Shown: piece after piece, positions 38,380 through 50,639 of the stretch | How positions within the stretch are numbered: the stretch's first letter is position 1 | How the letters are laid out: every line of letters begins with the position of its first letter | From: Amblyornis subalaris | Taxonomy: Eukaryota > Chordata > Aves > Passeriformes > Ptilonorhynchidae | Length of the DNA stretch: 64,000 nt | Assembly (NCBI GenBank): GCA_018881555.1 | Contig: JACAXG010000076.1 | Span: 325,147 to 389,146 of the forward strand | Direction of reading: 5' to 3' | Notes under the pieces: model-generated | Database searches by the model: none | Told to the model about the DNA's origin: nothing | The model's input: only the letters and a program-made list of their open reading frames with translations | Program-made: the position numbers and the translations under genes

Positions 38380-38960
38380 TAGCAATCCCCGCGCAGGGCT
38401 GCCCGCCGCGTTGCCCGGGCTGCTGCCACGGGAGCGCTCCGGGTGCTGCGGGAGGGAGGAGAAGGGGGGCACCACCAGCTNCTCCTCCGGCGGTGCTTTA
38501 AGAGAAGGTTTTGGCTGCCGCTGCATTTTGTGCGAAACCTGATCTTGTCAGCGTGCGCGGTGAGCTCCTGCATGCCTACCGCGGCGTCGAGCCCCGCGGG
38601 CCCGGGCGCAGCAGCGGCTCCTCTTGGCGCGCCGTCAGCTGGGAGCGGGCCAGGTCCTCCGGAGAGGCCGATAGCCCCAGCACCCCGGGAGTGCTGTCCT
38701 GGCGCACACGCAGCGCTGCCCCAGCACCCACGGAGTCCTGTCCTGTCCCGTCCTGGTGCCCACGGAGCGCTGCTCCTGGTGCCGGTGCAGCAGGCCTGGC
38801 CAAGGGGTGCCTGCCCTGCACAGCGCCCAGAACACGCTGCCTCTGGAACCAACTTGACACCTTTGGCTCGGCGCCGAGTTGGGCTGAACCGCTCACCTCC
38901 ACCAAGCCTCCGTGGCAGCTCTTCTGCTCCCCGGCCACAGGTAGGACAACAAGCCGGACG
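38380..38960. promoter_or_regulatory. Intragenic CpG island-like block
   Basis: About 0.6 kb of high G+C with frequent CpG, including CCCGCCGCGTTGCCCGGG and GCGGCGTCGAGCCCCGCGGG, well inside intron 2. It has long overlapping frames on both strands, as expected of GC-rich DNA with few stops, and one unresolved N at 38481. A degenerate 44-54-bp repeat lies at about 38675-38772. Intragenic islands can be alternative or antisense promoters. No TATA box or exon was recognised. Confidence 0.5.
38675..38772. repeat. Degenerate minisatellite, about two units
   Basis: Two units begin CCCCAGCACCC (38675 and 38719) and end with a GCAGCGCTG or GGAGCGCTG block, 44 and 54 bp long. The second unit carries an internal expansion of the CACGGAG and CCTGTCC parts. 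Confidence 0.65.
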
Positions 38961-38969
38961 CCACAGTGT

Positions 38970-41900
38970 ACTGACCCAGCCTCGCACTGCCTCCAGAACA
39001 AAGCGTGTTCCAGGTCTCTGCCCCTGGGCAGCGCCACACAGCAAAGCTCACACCACCTCACATCACCTCGCCGCCAAAACACCGCAGCCCCTCAGCTATG
39101 TGCCACAGCAACAAAACACCCCAGGGGGGTATTCACACCAGCAACAGATGTACCCTGACTGTTCCCTGCATGCACCATGCTTCACTCGAATGAGATGGAG
39201 CAAGGAATTTGAATCCAACCTTCAAAATAAATAGTCATTCATTAAAACTGTACAGCCCAAAGCTTTGGAAGGCTTGATACCCCACCTTGGAAGACTCCAA
39301 ATCACAACTGCCCTGAGGCTGGGTGAAGTTATAGGGCAGCATCCCCTTGTCCCACTCTCTCTCCTCCTGCTCACTGTCCTCACTGCTGTCAGCACCTGCC
39401 CTGACTCTCAACAGCCACTCACACGCCTTATGTTCTTCAAGTGAACCAAGTAAATCCCCTGTCTTCCAAATGGAAACATAAAACCTGTTTCTATTAATTT
39501 AAAACTATAACACATCTTAATTATAGCTATTAAAATCTACTCTATATTTATACTTAATAACAGCACCTTTATTGGGGGCTTGAGAGTTCACACTCATCTG
39601 ACAGCACTGTTCTGGAAGGTCTGGGCTAGATGAAGTTGCATAAATTTTGCACTAGTTTTGCTCTGTGTCAGTGAAAGTATTGTAGATTTATACTGCTGCC
39701 AGACAAAAATTTGGATGTAAAAATGCGAAATTACAAAGTCAACCTCTAAAAAATCCCATCATAACACAAGTTGAATTCAAATTCCATGCACAAAATATTT
39801 CCTTTTAAAAATCCTTACATTTTTAAGCAAGAATCCATTCCAGCCCACGTGACTCTCACTGGCAGCCAGCTTAGCACTGCTCCCTACTGTCAGTCCCAAA
39901 CCCAACAGGAATTTACAGCCTTTCCTCCATTCAACATTGTCACTGAGCAAATTGCAGAAAACAAGCAGTGTTCCTCACCACAATTACTCCATCTCTCTTC
40001 TGCACATTTTCCGTGTTCTAACCCTAGTATTTGTGCTCTGGTCATCATCCACCATAAGACACTGCACACTTGCGTTGCTTTAGACAACCTCTATTCCCAA
40101 CCATCCCAGCATTACTGAATGCACAGTGAGATTAACTTTGAAGAATAAACAATAGTTTATTTGTTTTGCTTTTCACAAACACATGTACAAGTAAAGTTTA
40201 ATGGACAGTCCACTTCAGAAATGGGATGCAAAAGCACATTTTAAAAACAACTGCCTTAAATAAAAAGCCAAGGGAAACATTTCCCCTGTTCCCCATTCAC
40301 AGGACACAGAGAGTGCTGCCCTAACATCCCTTGGAGGGGAGCCAGGATCATGTGCCTTCCTCTGTCCACTTGCTTCCTTACACTACAANTCTGTTACTTG
40401 TCTGGAAGAACAGAGATGGTGAGAAAAAGAGAGGAAACTGCAGCCAAGGTGACACAAAACAGCCAAATGCTCACGTCTCCCTGCCGAGCCTCACTGACAC
40501 AGAGGAGGCACAAAGATTCACTCCAAGGGGCAGATTCAATTAGTTCCCACCTCTTGGTACAGCAACTGGCTAAATGTGGTGTCATCCTGCACCTACCTAC
40601 TTTCTGCAGATCAGCTAGCAGGACAATGCACCCTTTGGGCAGAAAAAGTGGCATCAACTTTTTCTTTTTTATTTTTCCCCTCTGCAGCACCACAATTCAG
40701 GTGTTTCAGCAGCATCTCAGCCCCTGTTCCCTACCCAGTCATCTTCGCAGGAATGCTAGCAGAGCTAAAACACAAGACAGCACTGATCCTGAGCCTTGAC
40801 CCCAACTTGATTAGTCCTGTTTTCATGGGGGATTAATTCATAAAAGATTCCACAACTCCACCTAAAGCTCCTTCCTCTCTGAATTTCCTCATGATGCAAT
40901 CCATTGAAGTTTCCAGGATGGCCTTTATTACAGCATATGCTGAGGCTTCAAANGTTAGGCAAAGTTTTTGAAAAGGCAGCATCTGTCTGCAGGCAGGAAA
41001 CCCCTTTTGTTGCCATATTGAACTCTTACACATAGAGAGGGATGCAGTGCAAGCAATAAACTCTTGATCTTCACTCAAAAGTCTCTACTTTCACTTATCA
41101 GCCTGACATCTCACAGTGGGGACACCTGAGCAGACGATGGGACTGGCTCCAGGGCTTGCAGACTGGAACCAGACCTCAGAGGGACGGAGGTGGCCAGCTC
41201 CCTGGGACCCTCCAACACAGTTCAAAGTGACATGTTTCAAACAGCCCTCTCCTCCATATCCCATGGCCTTCAAAGCACAAACGGCTTTATTGCCTGAAGC
41301 ACGTTGAGGATCCACTCAGGGATGTGTGGCAGTNGCTCAGCTGAGGACGGAGTGCGGCTCGGCAGGGACCTTCGCATCCTGCGCTCTCAGGGCTGTTTGT
41401 AAATGAGTTTAAAGCGACTCCACTCTTTGATTTCTGCCATTCTATTTCTGCCTGATCCTTGCAGTTCTCTGTCAGAGCTCACATACAAAGAATTTTAAGC
41501 AGAAATACAGTAGCACTCCCCCAATTAAATAAATAGATAAATAAATAAAAGCTGCCCAGCAATTGGACTCTGAAGTTCAAGACAAAACTTCTCTGAAGTA
41601 GAAAATGAGTTAACACATAATTAGGGGTTTTCCCAAAGAGACTGAATAATTTATGGAAAGTTGCTGACATGTTCCTGACATGTTTGGTCCAGTTACGCCT
41701 TCGCACAATATTAGGCTGTGACATCACAGCACTAAAAGACAGTGTTTTCAAACGAAAAATCAGTTATTGTGAAGCCAACAGAGCAGAAGCTCCAGAAACT
41801 GCTAAACTTAGACCATTTTCCTAAATCACGATTTTATAAAAGGAAAAGGGAAACATTCCTAGCTGTGTGCAATGTGTGCAGAAGTCACAGGATCCCACTT

Positions 41901-43910
41901 GTAACAACTTTACTTCCCCTTGTCACACAGCTCAAATTAACGGCACTTGGGAGGCAATGACCAGAACTGGAGCGCTCTGCCCAGCTCCTCCAGTAATTTG
42001 TTACAAGAACTGTTCCCGGAGCAGAGACCTACTCACCACTGGCCAAAGAGTCACTCTATATCCAAATAGACAAGTTTTCTGTACTGATAAATGGACTAAC
42101 GGACCATACATTTTGCAGAGACCTGAAGGAAAACAACTGTCCTCAAACAATGCAAGGGCGCTGCTCTGTGTGAAGACACAGACACTGTTTATCTAATGGC
42201 TGGAAAGTTTACAAGAAAACAGCAAACTTCGTGCTGTGGTTGTTGAACTGAAGTAGTACTTTACTAGAACCAGGTTTTTTCGGTAATTTTGCGGTTGTAA
42301 CAACTATTTTCTTTACATACTGCTATAGAAAAGGGACTCTTTTTAACTTAATTGAAGACACTATCAAGAGTAAATATACTGGGGCTTTTAATAAAAACAG
42401 TATGAGGAGAACATTCAAAGCTAAATAATCAGAAGCAATTTGTGTTCATGAGGAGAATGATGTGTCATTTTTTTTTCCTTGCAATGCTCTGTACTGGATC
42501 AGTTTTGAGACTGTGGCAAACTTTAAACCTATCTTAAAATAATGAACAGCAGTGAGGGTTGAAGATAGTTTGAAAAATACACTGGAAAGAGAAAACATAT
42601 GCCACAGAGTGTGGTGCAAAAGTCATATTTCATGCATGACTTTAGGGAATGTTAATAAGGATTAGAACCATACTTCAGCAGAATAACAATCAGTCAGAGA
42701 AGTGTAATTAATTTTTCTTTAGATCTCTGTTAGACAAAAATACAGGAGAGATAGTAATGTTGCCTATAGATTTTGATCCAGAGAAGAAATACAGCCCTTA
42801 AATACTCATTGCAATTGTACACTGTAACTGCAGTGTAGTACATGACTCATCTGCTTTATAGTTGTTGATTTTATAATATTATGAATCCAAAAATATTTTA
42901 AACTTCAATTTTTTTCTTGCTTTGGCCAATAAATATGATTAAGATAATACATCCAAAAACATATGTAAGCTGTGTATGTAGGACATATGGAAAGCAGATG
43001 TGTTCTTAATTTACATATGACCTAAAAAAATCAGCTGATTACCAGAGATGGTACTTTGTGGAGCTGTTTTGGATGCAGAAGCATTGTTGCTAGCTCAGCA
43101 CCATTTTAAAGTAGGCAGCTTGCTTCTCTTGTACCTGAAATCCCAAAGTCAATGCAGCAGCTTGTATCCCTGGAACAGTGATCATTTGGTTTCACACGGA
43201 ACAGTGCAGAAATGGAAAACCAAGATAATTTGTTTCTAAAGACGATTGTTATTGAAAATCTCTTTTTAGTATCTTAAGTGTATGTTCCAGCATATGCTTA
43301 CAAAACTCCAGTTATGCCTGTAACAAAGCTCCTCCAACCATAATGACAATAAAGGCCATGCTCAGATTCCATCATCAGCCCAGTGCTGAATGCCAAAGTC
43401 AAAAACCAAAACTGTGTCTGTCCAACTGGTGGTGAACCACACCGAGGTGGCAGTCACCTCTTCAAAATCACAGGGTCACTTTTATCACNATCACAACAGA
43501 TTATGGAAGTGGCTTCTCAATTAAACCCCCGTGACAGAAGTTCTCTGGGGGCTAAGTTCTGGTTTCATTTTTTTAGCTATAACCAATAAACAGTAACTTA
43601 CCATCAGATACAAAAGGCCTAAAAAACTTTGCTGTCGATAGCAAACACAACCAAGAAGGCATGTTCCCATTCCAGTTACCATCAGAAGTCAAAGCTGGGC
43701 TGCAAAGCGAAGCACCAGAAATAAGCAGTTCCTAAATTTTTTTAAAGCAAACATTATCTAGTGTTCTCCTCAGCAGACGTGGTTCATGGCAGGGGAGACT
43801 GTCAGAGCGATGAGACAGCTTTTCCAAAGCTCAGGGTAACTGAACACACGACTGGTAAATAAACACATTTTTTTTTCAGGCAGGCATTTATTTGTCACAG
43901 CTAGGAAATT
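38970..43910. other. Intronic stretch, no gene recognised
   Basis: AT-rich in most parts, especially 39480-39560 and 42700-43000 (TAATTA at 42705-42710). An AAAT-type repeat lies at 41525-41550. Ns at 40389, 40953, 41334 and 43489 interrupt sequence. The longest open frames (about 110-150 codons near 39.8, 40.4 and 41.9 kb) resemble nothing I know. Confidence 0.5.
41525..41550. repeat. AAAT/GATA-type simple repeat
   Basis: Imperfect AAAT units with one GATA variant. Confidence 0.8.
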
Positions 43911-43924
43911 CTCACTCCTCTGCC

Positions 43925-44170
43925 AGGCTCCAGCTTGGCAGCGTCCACGGGAGTTGCTGCAGCCAGAGTCACCCTCGCAACAGTGCCAAGATGCCAGCCT
44001 GCTGCCGCTGCCTCGCCCCAGCACTGGTGGAGCTCCACAGCCCCCCGGGCCACGCCAGGGGCTGCGCAGGGTGGGGCACTCGCAGCTCAGGGCGCCTCCG
44101 CCGCAGCCCCTCCACCACCCCGTCCTGCTGCGGGAGCAGGGCGCGCCCTCCTCCCGGGAAGACAGATGCC
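43925..44170. other. GC-rich islet in intron 2
   Basis: About 250 bp of GC-rich DNA with moderate CpG, including CGCCTCCGCCGCAGCCCC. It opens several overlapping frames on both strands that look like composition artefacts. It may be a small regulatory islet. Confidence 0.45.
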
Positions 44171-44179
44171 AGGAAGACG

Positions 44180-47100
44180 TTGAACAGCCTCCGCACTCCC
44201 CCAAGCCAACAGGCAGTTGGCTTTTTTTTTAACAAAACAGTATTTTAAATTCTGTATCCTCTGTTCTCACTGCAGATGTAATTCAGGATTTGCTGGTGCA
44301 GCAGTGGCTGCAGCAGATTCGGTGAGGTGAGCCCAGGCACAGCCCCACTGCTCACTTACCCCAGCAGCAGCACGGAGCGGGGCTTTCCTCCATGGCATCA
44401 GGAAAAGGTGCCCACTGTCATTTCCAGCGCTGTCGGGACTGACAGGTGAGAGCAGGAGGTGCTTGCATCCATACCTACCTTGGTGCTCAGGGTGGGTCAT
44501 CTTCCCATTGTGATTCCTGCCTGAGAATAAGGCCATGGCCAAGAGCCATCCTTGAGCCCCACAGCATCCCCAGTACCTAAGCCCTGTACTGAGCCTGGGT
44601 ATGGACATGATCTCCGGCCAGCAGAGACACCAGCATACACCCAAGCACAGCAGGACTGGTGTCTGCTGTTTCTCACGTGTTAAGCTTTAAACCAGATAGA
44701 ATCAGGGATTGTTTCTCCAGCTTGGGCTCCATGGCCTACGCCATCCTCCTGGTGCTTATACATGTGTTCAGTATACAACACTGGCCTGGTTTTTCACAAA
44801 CCTGGGTGTCAGACTCACATGCCTCTTTGGCTCAGCAGTGATGCTGAGGGATGCTTTGCACTGGATGCAGTGCAGGTTCAAATCCCTGCACCAGGGCTAG
44901 GTCCCAGAGCTCCTGTCCACAGGGTGGGTGCTGCCCCACCAGTTCTTCTCCACTCCTCCCAAGGGCAGGAGCACCAAGATCAACAGGCTGGGACTGGACA
45001 GAGCCAACACGGTAGGTGCCTAGATATTCCGCAGACCTACTGCTGGCTCAGGATCCTGAACGATTTCTCCTTCTCCTCCGTCAGTATTTTTCTCTCCTTG
45101 TCCCACAACCTGTCCTCCTTCCAGGAAATCTCTGTTCATATCAGAAAAGACAATGGGACATGCCGTTATTGTTGGACTCTTGTCCAGAAACTGTTGTTCC
45201 CCTGGCTCAGCTCGTCTCAGACAACCCGCCATGGGCCACTGCCAGGAGCTGGCAGCACACACAGCCCAGCCCTACCACCACTGCTCTGGGTGCCCCTGCC
45301 CCTGCCAACATCCATGGGGCAGAGCAGTAACCCACTTCCCAGTGAGAAATTAAAATCCCACCCTGCTCATCAGAACTACCTAATGTAATAAGCACCAAGA
45401 TTCTTCTATGATAAATCCTAAAAATGTAATCGTATGAGATGTGACAACACTATACCAAGGAAAAAGGGCTGCGGAGAAGACCCCAGCCCGGAGGCTATTA
45501 CAGGCATTTTCTCATCATCGTCAGAAACATCTGCATTGTCTTACACTGGTCATCAAGACCCACTGTCCCTCTGAACTCCAAATGTTTCCCTTCTCTTCGG
45601 CTTGATGCCTCCCTGGGTCACAGGCCCTGGCTCACAAATCATTTCAGCCTTCAGAGGGGGCTGAGAGTAAGGCAGGGAGGCTCTGAAATTCAATCCCCAA
45701 AGGTTTTTTCTATTTTTTTTTGGTCCAAACAAAAGTTATTTTTCTTTCAATGAGAATGCTGTAGCATCAAGTGCTGCTAATGCAGGAACACCAGCCCGAA
45801 CTCACTGTAGGTGGATGGTTTTTCCCTGTTTACTGACCCTCTTGCTCAGAGAAGGGCAGGACACATCAAGGGAAGCAAGAGGAGCTGTTGTGTATAGCAT
45901 CAGGGCACACAGCGAGGCTTGGTTACCTCTGAAAGATGCAGAACATGCTGCATTTCCTACACCTTTCTGCAACAGACGTGTTCGGCGTTAGGGTAGGACA
46001 CCCCAAACTGGCACCACAGCTGGTGGAGCTCCGAGGGGAGCGGTGAACAGCTCTCATGTTCAAACTCAGGATACTAACAGGATCTCAGATGCTTTCTGAA
46101 GTTCCCCTCTCTGACATACACACAGCCTCATACCACATCGCTTTTGCTTGCATGTAACACTTCAGATGTGTTAAACACTCCTACTCCTGCATTTCAGTGA
46201 GGCTTTTGCCAATATTTTGATGCCCTTTACAGTTTTACTGAACCTTCTCCCCAGGCTTGCCCTGACATCGCACTGTCTGCTCAATTCACCTATCAGTTAA
46301 CTGATCTGAGAAGTTTACAGATATTTATGGACTCCCACACCAGCCTCATGGATTTGCAGGGTACGTAACGCTGTGTTCCACTGAGCACCTCCAGCCCTGT
46401 TCGTGCTGCAGAGGCTGCAGCAAACTGACACCAGATTGCACTCCCAAGATCCCAGCAGAGCTGGCTGCTCAAAGCAAACATGCTCTGCTGCAGGGAAGCC
46501 ACAGCCTTGCAGGTTCCTTTGCGTGCTGTTTCCTTAAAATAAGATCCTGCGTATGCTCCCTTTTGCACTTCATGTCAGCAGCTGCTGGTGCGTATGGTGG
46601 AAAAACAAACACAGGCAAAGCAGCAGCGAATGGCTCCGCACACCCCAGACATGAGAACGTTCCCATCTCGTGTCCTGGGGCAGCCTGGTCCTAAGAAGAC
46701 ATGGGAAGAAATGGTGTGTCCCAGGGATAAGCGTGCCTGGGACAGGCCCTAGCCTGCAGGAACCTCAGGCAGGTCGGTCTGCAAAGGACTTTGATATCTG
46801 CTGGAGCAAAATGCCACGAGAGATGAAGCATCTGCCCAGGACGGGATGTGAGCACCCACCGGGGAGCACGAGGTCGCCAGGAGCCGGGGTGGGGGACAGG
46901 GAGGAGAAAGGGGAATTCCTGAAGGACGATTTCTTACAACATTTAATTAGCACTGACTTTTTACATCTAAAATTGCTTTTTAAATGTGCATAGAGATGAA
47001 AAATACAGAGGAGCTGGACACGCCTTCTCAAATGAGGACTGGTGAGTAGTGCCGACGGAACCAGCTTGTAGCAGATGAGTTGGAGAAAGTTTGCTGCAGT

Positions 47101-47200
47101 TTCTCTGCCAGAGGTGCCAGATTTGATGAAAAGAAAAAAAAAATCTTAAAACTTTCCCATTCCATAGCTTTGATTACAGCTTGAAAAAATACTTAACACA
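44180..47200. other. Intronic stretch, no gene recognised
   Basis: Mixed composition. It includes the tRNA-promoter-like pair at 44828-44885 and a T-rich run near 45710. Frames up to about 208 codons (44762-45388, plus) have no recognisable domain. Confidence 0.5.
44828..44891 (+). other. tRNA-type A box and B box pair (possible pol III relic)
   Basis: TGGCTCAGCAG at 44828-44838 fits the polymerase III A-box consensus except at one position. GGTTCAAATCC at 44875-44885 is a perfect B box in a 7-bp stem (GTGCAGG...CCTGCAC, 44871-44891 with an 8-nt loop). Spacing is near that of a tRNA. However, the acceptor arms do not pair, the T-loop is one base too long and the anticodon arm is wrong, so this is not a functional tRNA. 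It may be a decayed tRNA-derived SINE or chance. No downstream T-run terminator was seen. Confidence 0.35.
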
Positions 47201-47204
47201 AGGA

Positions 47205-47225
47205 AAAAAGTAATTAATTAGACTA
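47205..47225. promoter_or_regulatory. Overlapping TAATTA homeodomain sites
   Basis: TAATTAATTAG at 47211-47221 gives two overlapping TAATTA cores, the preferred form for LIM and paired-type homeodomains. The motif is seen directly; occupancy is not known. Confidence 0.3.
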
Positions 47226-47930
47226 CTTCCCAGAATTCAGCATTCTTTCAAAATTTCCCAGACTTCTGTTTCAAAAATTACAGCAACCAGTATAAACTTC
47301 ACAAATTCACTGAGGAGGCAACTCTTCAAATACCTGTGGTTTCCCACATTTTCCAAAGAAAACAAAAAGATTTATAGTTTCTCATGTTAAGTTGGAGGGG
47401 CTAAACTTTGAGAGATGTACTTGCCCACCTGCTGCACGTGTATTAGTTCTAGCTGACGAGAAGTCAATAAAAATGGAGAAAGAAGAATTTGCAGAGCTGG
47501 TTAAAGTAATAAGATTTGTTTCAGAGCATCTGATCTTTAGACTAACAGACTTCCAAACAGTTGGACAAGTAAATAAAGCACCACAGGGAACCACTAGTTG
47601 CAATAGGTTACCGCAGGGATATGCACAAAGGAATTCCTACAACTAAGAAAGGGCTGGATCTATGAAACTTACAATACCAGCACTGGGATGGATTGCTGAC
47701 TTCTACAACATTGATCCTATGCTTCTGAAAAGATAGGGCGTTTAGTTCCACTTACTGTTTTGCCTGGGTGCAAAGTTTGAAGAAGGTCAGTGAGACATTT
47801 CACTACATGATCTTACAGACACATTGCAAAAAGGAGTATTTTCTTCAAAGGCCCTACATTCTTCAGAGAAATAAACAGAATCTAAACAAAACAAGTTAGC
47901 CTGTAAGTCCTCCTACCACCTCGCTGGGAT
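47226..47930. other. Intronic stretch, nothing specific seen
   Basis: AT-rich DNA with one plus-strand frame at about 47390-47646 that resembles no known protein. Confidence 0.5.
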
Positions 47931-47934
47931 TTTC

Positions 47935-48122
47935 CTGCCCCGTGCGCACAGGTCCGCCCAGGCAGCAGCTGGCCAGGCGCGCATCGTGCAGGGCAGCGCC
48001 GGGCAGGGCGCGCGAACCCCGGCCCCGCAGCGGGGCCGCAGTGCCGCGGGCAGGAGCACAGCGCAGCCAGCGAACAAAGCGGCCCATGTCCCACGTCCAT
48101 CCAGCGCCGAGGGGGTGGAGGT
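47935..48122. other. CpG-rich islet in intron 2
   Basis: About 190 bp with very dense CpG, including CAGGGCGCGCGAACCCCGG and AGCGGGGCCGCAGTGCCGCG. It is followed immediately by repeat-free AT-richer DNA (48130-48380) with an enhancer-like texture. The pairing of a CpG islet and a possible conserved element resembles that at 25.0-25.5 kb. Confidence 0.5.
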
Positions 48123-49098
48123 GACACTGTTGTAAGATGCCATCTGATCAGAACTTCTTTTCTGTGCCTGACATGAATAAGGGGATTAGGACGGCAAGTT
48201 TCCGTGAGCTCACTCTATCGGACAAAAGGCCCCGAGGTTTAGTGTCACACTGCCTGATAAAAGTACAGGAGGCTGTCAATCACGGGTTCCTAGGTACTTG
48301 TGTCAGTGACATAATCTTATTAGAAGATAAACCAGTGAAATCCTTTTCATGATGAAAAGTTACATTTAATTGCTCCTTTTCTTTTCTACTCTTTCTCTTA
48401 TTCATTTGTCCATTTAACTTTCTTAATGTTTGCTATTACAAGAATATAACAGCATACAGATGCCAGCCATCCCCACCACAGCCACGCTCCAAATACATGA
48501 ACAACCGAGGGTGCTGAGGGATGGTGGTGTCTGGGCAGGAACAGCACCAGTTGTGATCTTTTAAACAGAACGTCAAAAGAGTTACTGAATTAATTAGCAA
48601 GAGTGCTCACGCACAAGGATAAAGTTAAATGTTTTGTCACTTGATTTAATACCGAAGAAAGCTGACAAAAAGACTAAAACATGGTAAAGCTCAGTCTCAG
48701 TACAACAAAGAGACTTTTAATATCCTCTTACAGGAGCAAATCCATATTAGCCTCAGTAATGTGACTGTTTCACTTCCAGGTTGCTTCTTTTCAGTTTCAC
48801 AAACAGGCAGCTGATGCTGACAGCATGAATCACCCAAGAATGAATCAGAAGAAACTTCATGGAGCTAGGAGGGGTTGTTCAGGGAGTGTCAGCGTCTGCA
48901 CCCCATGTGCCCTCCACAGCACCTAGGCCCTGCTGTGCTACACTGTGGGTTCGGCCAGGAGCAGGTCAGGGTCAGCCTGCATCACGCAGACCAGAGTAAC
49001 CAGAGGAGCCCTGGCAGCACAGCCCTCCCCAACCCGAGGAAGGCTTGAGAGGACACACACAAGGTCTGTGCAGGACTCGCTTCTAGGAGAGAGGAGGA

Positions 49099-49128
49099 GG
49101 ACAGGACAGGACAGCACAGGACAGGACA
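49099..49128. repeat. (GGACA)6 pentanucleotide repeat
   Basis: Six GGACA units, the fourth reading GCACA, lie just upstream of the CR1 tail. Confidence 0.92.
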
Positions 49129-49254
49129 GACCTTGAAGCCCAGTGGGGAGGATGAGGCTAGACTGCCGCTGTCCCTGGACACCCTGCAGCTGGGTCACTT
49201 GTGTGGCTGTGCAGCCACTGCGTGAGCCTACACACGCATACCTGCCCTGGACAA

Positions 49255-49503
49255 TGGGCAGGAGCTGATGCATATGAAGTTCCATCTGAACATGAGAAGA
49301 ACTTCCTTACTGCATGGGTGACAGCACACTGGAACAGAGTGCCCAGAGAGGATGTGGAGTCTGCCTCACTGAAGATATTCCAGAACTGTCTGGATGCAAT
49401 CCTGTACCACGTGCTCTGGAATGACCTTGCTTGAGCAGGGAGGTTGTACCAGGTGACCCACCATAGTCCCTTCCTGTCTTACCCATCCTGTGATTCTGTG
49501 AAC
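49255..49503 (+). mobile_element. CR1 LINE 3'-end fragment
   Basis: This plus-strand remnant of about 250 bp covers the CR1 C-terminal coding tail and 3' UTR. Recognisable pieces are GAAGTTCCATCTGAACATGAG, then the region encoding the WNRVPRED-like motif near 49330, and a final CCTGTGATTCTGTGA at the 3' terminus. It lies in the opposite orientation to the copy at 21 kb and appears to be a different subfamily. It is dead and severely 5'-truncated. The left border is judged by eye. Confidence 0.88.
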
Positions 49504-50639
49504 AGCCAAATCCTTGCCGGTACAGGAGAGAAACTGCTCAGGTTACTGTGCCCCAGACTGCCCCAGAAAATGCTGCTGGGAAGTAAGTGATCACTTACCA
49601 CACAGCTTGGGCACCTGAAGGCCCCCAGTTCTTCAAACAGTTGTGCATGTAACTTTGCCTTGTACACTGCTACTGAGGAGACTGAGTAAAATTAGCCAGC
49701 TTCTAAATGTGGGAGCACAGCCCAAGCCAGAAGCTTTGATTCTCAAAATATAGATTTTTAAAGCATCATATAATTGTTACAATTAATAAACCACAAACAT
49801 ATTCTCAGTAAACAACTAGTGCCATTTAGTGCTATGGAGTCCCACTAAAATAAACTTTACACAAAGCACCTGAGTGTCCATGTTATCCAAATAATTGAGT
49901 TCCACAAATGTGAAATGTTCAAAGAAAAAATTAATTCCATTCATTTTACACATACTGTTCCTTATTTTATCCAAGTGTCTGTCAGACTGAGAACAAACTA
50001 GCACTTGGAGCTGAAATGCTTTGAGAAATTAAATGTGTAACTCTCTCCCATAACTCAGATGATCTTAAAGGACAAAAGTCCTCCAGAGTTCTAGAAAACC
50101 GCATTTTCATTTAAAGACTAACAAAAAAATATCTGACAAATGCCTTAATACTTTGCTTGTTCAGTGAAAGTCCACATGAAAAATCGTAAGAGAAGGATCA
50201 GAGTGGTTGATGGCAGAACAAAAACAGCAGAAAAATGTGATTTAACATTGGTTAAATCAGTGGTAGTTGGTGATTTAGTGTAAAGACAATTGTTGCCTTA
50301 CTGGGGTACTGATCACATGTCCCTGGCATTCCATAAACACTTTGCCAGTGGAAATCCAATTCCAGCTTTTGGCAGGGCAATTTCAAAACAGTGCAACATA
50401 TTATAAATTAATTACCGTACTATTTTCCCTCAAAATAACAGTTTCTGTATCATGGATATTTACAAACTCCTTTAGTACATTTTTGAATATTTAATCCCAT
50501 TTCTTNTCTCTCAGTTTTATGTTCAACTCTAGAGACACCCTTTACTACACTGAAAGCCTGTCAATAATAGTTGCATACAGGTTATTTGCTCAGCACCCAA
50601 ATTCCTCTGACATTTTTTCTGAAATCAACAGGAGACATG

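Larger units (their letters stand above)
48130..50630. other. Intronic stretch with CR1 tail and simple repeat
   Basis: 48130-48380 is repeat-free and may be a regulatory element (CTGTCAATCACG, TTATTAGAAG, TTTAATTGC). The GGACA repeat and the CR1 tail lie at 49099-49503. The rest is AT-rich intron with an N at 50506. Confidence 0.5.

Noticed and set aside
38280..39234. Open frames of 168-263 codons on both strands
   Set aside because: Four overlapping frames in GC-rich DNA with an N inside, no recognisable domain, and protein sequence reflecting base composition (Ala/Gly/Pro/Arg-rich).
41867..42196. Cys-rich frame of 109 codons with glycosylation-like motifs
   Set aside because: It opens with GTG, matches no family I recognise, and frames of this length are expected by chance in 64 kb.
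44821..44895. Functional tRNA gene
   Set aside because: A and B boxes are present, but acceptor arms do not pair, the T-loop is one base too long and the anticodon arm is wrong.
47392..47646. Frame with a CNRLPQGYAQ stretch loosely recalling reverse transcriptase
   Set aside because: Only one short coincidental motif; no other polymerase motifs or repeat borders around it.
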